A program made the position numbers and the translations under genes. Shown here in pieces: positions 5,775 through 9,950 of a DNA stretch of 9,950 nucleotides. The stretch comes from Firmicutes bacterium UBA7523 (GTDB taxonomy: Bacteria; Bacillota; Dethiobacteria; Dethiobacterales; Dethiobacteraceae): positions 1 through 9,950 of the forward strand of contig DLMZ01000012.1 of NCBI GenBank assembly GCA_002479415.1. The letters are read 5' to 3'. Within the stretch, counting starts at the first letter, position 1. The number at the start of each line of letters is the position of its first letter. The notes beneath the pieces were generated by a model. The model had not been told where the DNA came from. It saw only the letters and a program-made list of their open reading frames with translations, and ran no database searches.

Positions 5775-5777
5775 TAA

Positions 5778-6023
5778 ATGCAGGACTATATCGAGCAGCG
5801 CGTCCTGGAAATAAGCAACTATATTTTAGAAACTGGTGCTACTGTAAGGCAAGTGGCAAAAATCTTTGGAGTATCGAAATCAACAGTACATAAAGATATT
5901 ACTGAAAGGCTCCCCCACATCAACCGTTTTATAGCTCGTGAGATAAAAGCAGTTCTTGAAAGAAACAAATCGGAGCGTCATCTCCGTGGCGGTGAAGCAA
6001 CCCGCAAGAAATACATGGGATAA
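5778..6023 (+). CDS. spoIIID: Sporulation transcriptional regulator SpoIIID
   Basis: SpoIIID is a small DNA-binding protein that activates and represses mother-cell genes after engulfment begins. This copy has 81 residues, slightly shorter than the roughly 93 of B. subtilis. A helix-turn-helix occupies about residues 21-43 (A-T-V-R-Q-V-A-K-I-F-G-V-S-K-S-T-V-H-K-D). The conserved C-terminal basic segment H-L-R-G-G-E-A-T-R-K-K-Y is at 68-79; in the family this second DNA-contacting region gives tight monomer binding. ATG 5778 follows AAGGGGG by seven bases. The strong terminator upstream separates it from the spoIIQ-like gene. mbl follows after about 106 bases without a visible terminator, so read-through into mbl is likely. 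Confidence 0.96.
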   Translation: MQDYIEQRVLEISNYILETGATVRQVAKIFGVSKSTVHKDITERLPHINRFIAREIKAVLERNKSERHLRGGEATRKKYMG

Positions 6024-6129
6024 TATAAAATAAATGCAAAAAAAAAAGGAAAAGGAAGCCATTTGCCGAATAAAGCAGGTAATTAGGAAGCGTGTGCGTT
6101 GTACAAGCCAACAAAGAGGTGAAGCATTA

Positions 6130-7149
6130 ATGAATCTTGGATCCGATATGGGAATAGACTTGGGTACGGCTACAGTGCTGGTCCACCTGCGTGGCAAAGG
6201 AATTGTTCTTCACGAGCCTTCAGTCGTAGCCATTGAGCAGCAAAACCGTAAGGTGCTGGCGGTGGGGGAGGAGGCTCAGCGGATGCTTGGAAGAACACCA
6301 GGCAACATTATTGCCATTCGGCCTCTGCGGGAAGGCGTCATTGCTGATTTTGAAGTTACAGAAATAATGTTGCGTCACTTTATCAGCAAGGTTAGTGAAC
6401 GTAGCCGTCTTTTCCGTCCCCGTGTTGTTGTTTGCATCCCAGCCGGCACTACTACTGTTGAACAAAAAGCGGTTATTCAGGCGGTAATGCGCTCCGGTGT
6501 CCGCGAAACCTTTTTAATAGAAGAGCCCCGTGCCGCTGCTCTAGGAGCAGGCCTGGATATTTTCCAGCCCAGCGGCCATATGGTTGTAGATATTGGTGGA
6601 GGAACAACTGATGTTGCAGTTATTTCATTGGGAGAAACGGTGACTACGGAAAGCGTCCGTGTGGGCGGTGACAAATTTGATGAAGCCATTACCCGTTATT
6701 TTAAAAAAGAGTTAAATATGCTTATCGGAGAAAGAACGGCAGAAGCGCTTAAAATAGAGGTAGGCACAGCCTACCCCAATAACCGGGACAAGGAAATGGA
6801 AATCCGGGGCCGTGATATGATTAGCGGCTTGCCCAGGTCATTTCCCGCACGTACGGAACATGTGTTGGAAGCAGTCCAAGAGCCTCTTGATGCTATGATT
6901 GGTTGCGTTAAGCATGTCCTGGAGGTCACCCCCCCGGAGCTTGCCGGCGATATCATTGAACACGGCATCATAATGACCGGTGGTGGAGCCATGCTCAACG
7001 GCTTGGATAAGCTGCTCACAGCAGAAACAGGCGTGCCGGTCTATTTGGCCGAAGACCCTATTGCCTGCGTGGCTAAAGGCACAGGCCGCGCCTTGGAAGA
7101 GCTGGATAAAATAACCCATACCCTAATTTCAAACAAGCGGTTGGCATAA
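6130..7149 (+). CDS. mbl: MreB-family actin-like cell-shape protein (Mbl)
   Basis: This is a 339-residue MreB homologue. MreB-family filaments lie under the membrane and organise wall elongation enzymes. Phosphate loop 1 is G-I-D-L-G-T-A-T (residues 8-15), the catalytic region is I-E-E-P-R-A-A-A-L-G-A-G (130-141), phosphate loop 2 is D-I-G-G-G-T-T-D (154-161), and the adenosine motif is T-G-G-G-A-M-L (283-289). The frame stays open to an earlier ATG at 6034, but that would add a 32-residue lysine-rich extension beside a ten-A run. ATG 6130 has the SD AGAGGTGA (6115-6122) and gives a normal family N-terminus. The Mbl name, rather than MreB, rests on its position after spoIIID as in B. subtilis; sequence alone does not separate the paralogues. 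I see no SD-pairing hairpin before it. Confidence 0.93.
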   Translation: MNLGSDMGIDLGTATVLVHLRGKGIVLHEPSVVAIEQQNRKVLAVGEEAQRMLGRTPGNIIAIRPLREGVIADFEVTEIMLRHFISKVSERSRLFRPRVVVCIPAGTTTVEQKAVIQAVMRSGVRETFLIEEPRAAALGAGLDIFQPSGHMVVDIGGGTTDVAVISLGETVTTESVRVGGDKFDEAITRYFKKELNMLIGERTAEALKIEVGTAYPNNRDKEMEIRGRDMISGLPRSFPARTEHVLEAVQEPLDAMIGCVKHVLEVTPPELAGDIIEHGIIMTGGGAMLNGLDKLLTAETGVPVYLAEDPIACVAKGTGRALEELDKITHTLISNKRLA

Positions 7150-7156
7150 AGAAATT

Positions 7157-7206
7157 AGCCATTGTATAAATTTGCTATTTCTTATATAATAATAGATGGC
7201 TTTTTT
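7157..7206 (+). terminator. Weak terminator candidate after mbl
   Basis: AGCCAT (7157-7162) can pair with ATGGCT (7196-7201) ahead of a run of six T (7201-7206). The loop is long, over 30 bases, and contains the promoter of the next gene. A competing stem pairs GAAAT and AGC (7151-7159) with GCTATTTC (7174-7181) but has no T run. Termination here is uncertain. Confidence 0.3.
7162..7190 (+). promoter_or_regulatory. Sigma-A promoter of the DUF4127 gene
   Basis: A perfect -10 TATAAT (7185-7190) lies 17 bases from TTGTAT (7162-7167), which keeps the TTG core of a -35. The start point would be about 7197, some 35 bases before the ATG. This implies the gene is expressed independently of the sporulation block. 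Confidence 0.65.
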
Positions 7207-7232
7207 GTGTTGTTCCAAGGAGGTCTTTCCGG

Positions 7233-8795
7233 ATGAGCAGAAAAGTACTTTTACTTATTGCAGCTGTCCTTATCACAGCTGCCTTCTGCATACTACGTAC
7301 GGAAAAGACCATCCTGTATATTCCCCTAGACAACCGGCCTGTCAACTATGATTATGTCATAGAGCTAAACGAGCTTACCGGTCTCACTCTGCTCATTCCT
7401 CCCCGTGAATACCTAAACGGAGGAGAGCTGGCCACAGATAATGAAGCTCTTTGGCAGTGGCTGTTGGGAAACGCCGGCAAAGCCGACTCTATTGTGCTTT
7501 CTCTTGACACACTCTACTTTGGCGGCCTGATTCCCAGCCGCGTTCACAACCTGTCTGCGGAACAGCTCGCCCAAAACACGTCCCAGCTGGAAAAGCTTCT
7601 GCAATCATGTAAAGTGCCTGTCTATGCCTTCAGCACTATTATGAGGTCTGCCACAGGCAATGAAAGCGCCGGGCACCCTCCCTATTTTAGGGAATTTGGC
7701 GCAAAGCTGAGCCGCCTCTCTGAGCTAACCGATAAAAAATCTCAGGGTATTACCTCTCCTCTGGAGGAGCAGGACTACGCCCGTCTAATAGAAGAAATCC
7801 CCCAAGATATTCTGGACGATTATCTGCAACGCCGTAAAATTAACAAATCCCTTATTTCTAAAACACTGAAAATGCTTGAACAAGGCCTAATCACTTATTA
7901 CATAGTTTCTCGCGATGATTCTTCACAGTACAGCTATTCCAAAATGGACACCCGCAACCTTGAAATCCACAAACACAACCGCGCCCATACATACCCCGGC
8001 GCTGACCAAATAGGCGCGTTGCTTTTTGCCCGTGCCGTACATAAAATAAACGGCTTTACCCCAAAGATACAAGTAATCTACGGAGCTCCCGGAGCGGAGG
8101 ATATTATCCCCCGCTATGAGGATATTCCTCTGGGAGATACCGTTGCTCAGCATATTGTTTCACTCGGCGGCATTCAAGGCGCAGAAGACCGCGACTTATC
8201 CCTTATAATAAACATGCCTGCAGTCCCGACTCAAGAAGCTACCCTGCAGACAGACACAGAGTCCTTAGCATATCACCGCAGCCTGCATGAAAAAATTCAA
8301 GCAGCTCTCTTGCAAGGCATACCGGTAGCGCTGGCAGATGTAGCGTATGCCAACGGCGCCGATGACGCATTAATGCGCATGCTGGCTGAAAATGACCTGC
8401 TGCTGCCCCTGGCTGCCTACTCCGGCTGGAACACTGCCGGCAACAGCATTGGCACAGCTCTCGCCCACGGCTCTCTTTACAGCTATTATCATAAGAGGCC
8501 CGGCTTTAACAGCAAGGCCCATCAGTCAGCACTGCTTGCCAGAATCGCTGAGGATTGGCTTTACCAGTCAGTAATCAGGCCCGCTGTTTTAGCCGAGTAC
8601 GATATAGAGCATGGGTCAGCTTCGATTCCCGAGGATATCATTATACAGGTAGAGGAAGATATCCGGGAGAGGTTAAATAATTCTTTAGAAAGCCATTTCC
8701 CAAAAACCCGCGTAACACGGGTAAAACTCCCGTGGAACCGGCTTTTTGAGCTTAATATAGATTTGGAATTCACCCGCCTGGAATCTTTTTCATAA
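7233..8795 (+). CDS. DUF4127 family protein, exported or membrane-anchored
   Basis: The 520-residue product matches the DUF4127 pattern. It has I-P-L-D-N-R-P-V-N at 30-38, L-S-L-D-T-L-Y-F-G-G-L-I-P-S-R at 89-103, S-R-D-D at 226-229, Y-G-A-P-G-A-E-D at 283-290, D-V-A-Y-A-N-G-A-D at 369-377 and Y-S-G-W-N-T-A-G-N at 396-404. These conserved Asp, Asn and Gly clusters suggest an enzyme, but the family has no established activity that I know. Residues 5-21 are hydrophobic after M-S-R-K, so it is probably a signal anchor and the body lies outside the cytoplasm. The SD AAGGAGGT (7217-7224) is strong. It has its own promoter and no clear terminator. A role in envelope sugar or wall metabolism would fit the neighbours but is only a guess. 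Confidence 0.8.
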   Translation: MSRKVLLLIAAVLITAAFCILRTEKTILYIPLDNRPVNYDYVIELNELTGLTLLIPPREYLNGGELATDNEALWQWLLGNAGKADSIVLSLDTLYFGGLIPSRVHNLSAEQLAQNTSQLEKLLQSCKVPVYAFSTIMRSATGNESAGHPPYFREFGAKLSRLSELTDKKSQGITSPLEEQDYARLIEEIPQDILDDYLQRRKINKSLISKTLKMLEQGLITYYIVSRDDSSQYSYSKMDTRNLEIHKHNRAHTYPGADQIGALLFARAVHKINGFTPKIQVIYGAPGAEDIIPRYEDIPLGDTVAQHIVSLGGIQGAEDRDLSLIINMPAVPTQEATLQTDTESLAYHRSLHEKIQAALLQGIPVALADVAYANGADDALMRMLAENDLLLPLAAYSGWNTAGNSIGTALAHGSLYSYYHKRPGFNSKAHQSALLARIAEDWLYQSVIRPAVLAEYDIEHGSASIPEDIIIQVEEDIRERLNNSLESHFPKTRVTRVKLPWNRLFELNIDLEFTRLESFS

Positions 8796-8857
8796 AAAAT
8801 TTCGCTTTCATGGAACTTTTGATTAATTTTGGTTGTCTAACTAGTTAGCGGGTGAAT
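8768..8857. repeat. 10-bp inverted repeat bridging the end of the DUF4127 gene and the intergenic region
   Basis: ATTCACCCGC (8768-8777, inside the last DUF4127 codons) and GCGGGTGAAT (8848-8857) are perfect complements 70 bases apart. Paired in RNA they would close a long stem-loop at the 3' end of the DUF4127 transcript. No T run follows, so it is not a typical terminator. An mRNA-stability element or paired protein sites are possible. Confidence 0.4.
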
Positions 8858-9018
8858 GGGAAAGTTTAGCCTGCAATGCCAAGCGTTACAAAGCTTGCGC
8901 TTTTGTAGAATATAACCGTTTCGAAAAGGGGGGGAAGTCCTACATAGGAGCAAGGAATTTAGTTTGTTGTATGTCCAAAGGGGAAAAAATGAAACACAAA
9001 AAAAAGGAGGAAATGAGC
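8796..9018 (+). other. 223-bp intergenic region and probable leader of the surface-protein gene
   Basis: No gene is seen here. It holds the right arm of the inverted repeat at 8848-8857 and a palindrome at 8837-8848. AAGCG/CGCTT (8881-8885 with 8898-8902) forms a small hairpin followed by four T. TAGAAT (8906-8911) and TATAAC (8911-8916) are -10-like, but neither has a convincing -35 at the right distance. An imperfect palindrome TCCTA-CA-TAGGA lies at 8938-8949. A promoter for the downstream gene must lie here, yet I cannot fix it. No known riboswitch was recognised. Confidence 0.5.
8837..8848. repeat. 12-bp perfect palindrome CTAACTAGTTAG
   Basis: The 12 bases read identically on both strands. 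It lies 42 bases after the DUF4127 stop and about 170 before the surface-protein start. A dimeric regulator could bind it. With no central loop it is less likely to matter as an RNA hairpin. Confidence 0.4.
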
Positions 9019-9950
9019 TTGTTTAATAAGACTAAAAAAGCGTTTTCATTACTAGTCGTAATGGCAATGGTACTGAGCATGTTTGCCGGTATCGCTGCCG
9101 CAGCAACAAATTCAGTTTTCAGCAGTGGCTACACAAATGTTACAACCGGTGACAATAAGGTCGGCGGTACTCTGACTGTTTCAGAGAAAGAAAATAACAG
9201 CTGGTTAGCTGCCGATACTCACTATATTACAGTGACGTTACCGGATGGAGTAAAATTCAATACCAAGCCTACAGCACTTGATGCAGATTATGTTCTTTTG
9301 GCTGCTGGCGCAGGCACCCTTGCATTTGACGCTTCCAGCGACAGCATGTTGCGCGTTAAGCTGACACTTACTGGTGACGCTGCAGCAGATGCAGTTCAAT
9401 TTAAATTCAACGTAGCTGGCAAGTCCGCTCTGGACATCGCTTCCGGTTTCACCGGGGACGTAAAGGCAGAAGTTGAAGTTATCGCCACAAACGGTGGCGC
9501 TGTAAAGTGGGCTGAAAGCGATTCCCGTACAATCGCCCGCGTAGCTGCGAAGAGCGTGGAAGTTAAAGCTGCAGCTCCCTCAGTAATCCAGATGGGTTCC
9601 GCCAAGACTGGCGCGAAAATCACCATCGAAGAAAAAGTAGTAGGCAGTTTACTTGGAACAGGTGTGGGAACAGAAGAAATTCGTTTGGAGATTGTTACCT
9701 CTGGCGTAACCTTTAATGCTGCTCCCACCTTTAGCCCTGCTGGCGATGTAGACGTTGTTGGTTTAGGCATGAGTGGCGACAGCAAGGTATACAGCTTCAA
9801 GTATGATGCAGCTGCAAGCATCTTCACACGTAAGCTTGAAATTACGCCTGTTCTGAATGTAGATCCCACCGTTACAGGCAACATCCAGATCAAAGTGCGG
9901 AGTACTCATGCAGACACCGCTATCACCGAAACCACAGTTGTTGTTGCAAC
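9019..9950 (+). CDS. Secreted surface protein, probably S-layer-like, N-terminal part (runs off the right edge)
   Basis: An open frame runs to the window end. The start is a basic segment (N-K-T-K-K), then a hydrophobic signal peptide whose A-G-I-A-A-A-A-T end suggests cleavage after about residue 30. The mature part is rich in Ala, Thr, Val, Gly and Asp, has alternating beta-strand patterns and no Cys in the visible part. Such sequences are typical of S-layer proteins and of clostridial surface proteins with copper-amine-oxidase-like or SLH domains, but none of those domains is visible yet. Three in-frame starts compete. TTG 9019 lies 8 bases from AAGGAGG (9004-9010). ATG 9013 is only 2 bases from it. 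ATG 8989 has AAAGGGG and would add ten residues. TTG is chosen for spacing. The complete opposite-strand frame at 9396-9893 is a shadow. Confidence 0.75.
   Translation, partial: MFNKTKKAFSLLVVMAMVLSMFAGIAAAATNSVFSSGYTNVTTGDNKVGGTLTVSEKENNSWLAADTHYITVTLPDGVKFNTKPTALDADYVLLAAGAGTLAFDASSDSMLRVKLTLTGDAAADAVQFKFNVAGKSALDIASGFTGDVKAEVEVIATNGGAVKWAESDSRTIARVAAKSVEVKAAAPSVIQMGSAKTGAKITIEEKVVGSLLGTGVGTEEIRLEIVTSGVTFNAAPTFSPAGDVDVVGLGMSGDSKVYSFKYDAAASIFTRKLEITPVLNVDPTVTGNIQIKVRSTHADTAITETTVVVA

Noticed and set aside
6034..6129. 32-residue N-terminal extension of Mbl
   Set aside because: The frame is open, but the segment is Lys/Arg-rich from a poly-A tract, lies outside the MreB fold, and the ATG at 6130 has a proper SD and gives a typical N-terminus.
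8796..9018. Cyclic-di-GMP or other known riboswitch in the surface-protein leader
   Set aside because: I looked for the conserved GEMM-type core segments and did not find them; only small hairpins and palindromes are present.
9396..9893. Long minus-strand open frame within the surface-protein gene
   Set aside because: It is antisense to a clear coding frame with a signal peptide, has low-complexity Thr/Ser/Pro content expected from a reversed Ala/Val/Gly-rich gene, and no SD supports it.
1..9950. CRISPR array, tRNA or rRNA gene, insertion sequence
   Set aside because: No regular spaced repeats, no tRNA cloverleaf or rRNA signature, and no transposase-like protein or paired terminal repeats were seen.

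Overview
The window looks like a chromosomal stretch of an endospore-forming Firmicute, probably a clostridial-type lineage (Clostridia/Peptococcaceae-like; the genus cannot be told from the sequence). The main evidence is the run ywmB - murA - spoIID - M23/SpoIIQ-like gene - spoIIID - mbl, a gene neighbourhood typical of spore formers. Strong AGGAGG-type ribosome sites, several hairpin/T-tract terminators and moderate base composition agree with this.

Layout. Positions 1-770 hold a minus-strand unit: a stand-alone PhoU-like protein (700 to 89), its terminator, and a strong Shine-Dalgarno (SD) site for a further minus-strand gene that starts just outside the left edge. From 904 onward everything reads plus. 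First comes ywmB and murA (cell-wall precursor synthesis), closed by a terminator that overlaps the end of murA. A VapBC-type toxin-antitoxin pair with its own promoter sits at 3010-3733. The sporulation block follows: spoIID (peptidoglycan lytic transglycosylase, normally mother cell), a SpoIIQ-like LytM-domain protein (normally forespore), a strong terminator, and spoIIID (mother-cell regulator). Next are mbl (MreB-family cell-shape protein), a secreted or anchored DUF4127 protein with its own promoter, and the first 310 or so codons of a secreted, probably S-layer or other surface protein that runs off the right edge.

How the genes work together. MurA makes the committed peptidoglycan precursor and Mbl organises wall synthesis. 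SpoIID remodels septal peptidoglycan during engulfment. SpoIIQ-type proteins form the forespore half of the channel across the two membranes, and SpoIIID switches mother-cell transcription.

The most interesting structure I found is shared by the three sporulation genes. Each of spoIID, spoIIQ and spoIIID has a hairpin that pairs its SD, and the upstream arm of each hairpin lies inside or just next to the predicted sporulation-sigma promoter. RNA started at that promoter would lack the upstream arm and be translatable, whereas read-through RNA from upstream genes would fold and hide the SD. I found no such SD hairpin at the eight other gene starts in the window. This could be a leak-proofing or compartment-insulating device. 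It is a prediction from sequence reading only. The SpoIIQ-like protein also has an unusually degraded LytM active site.
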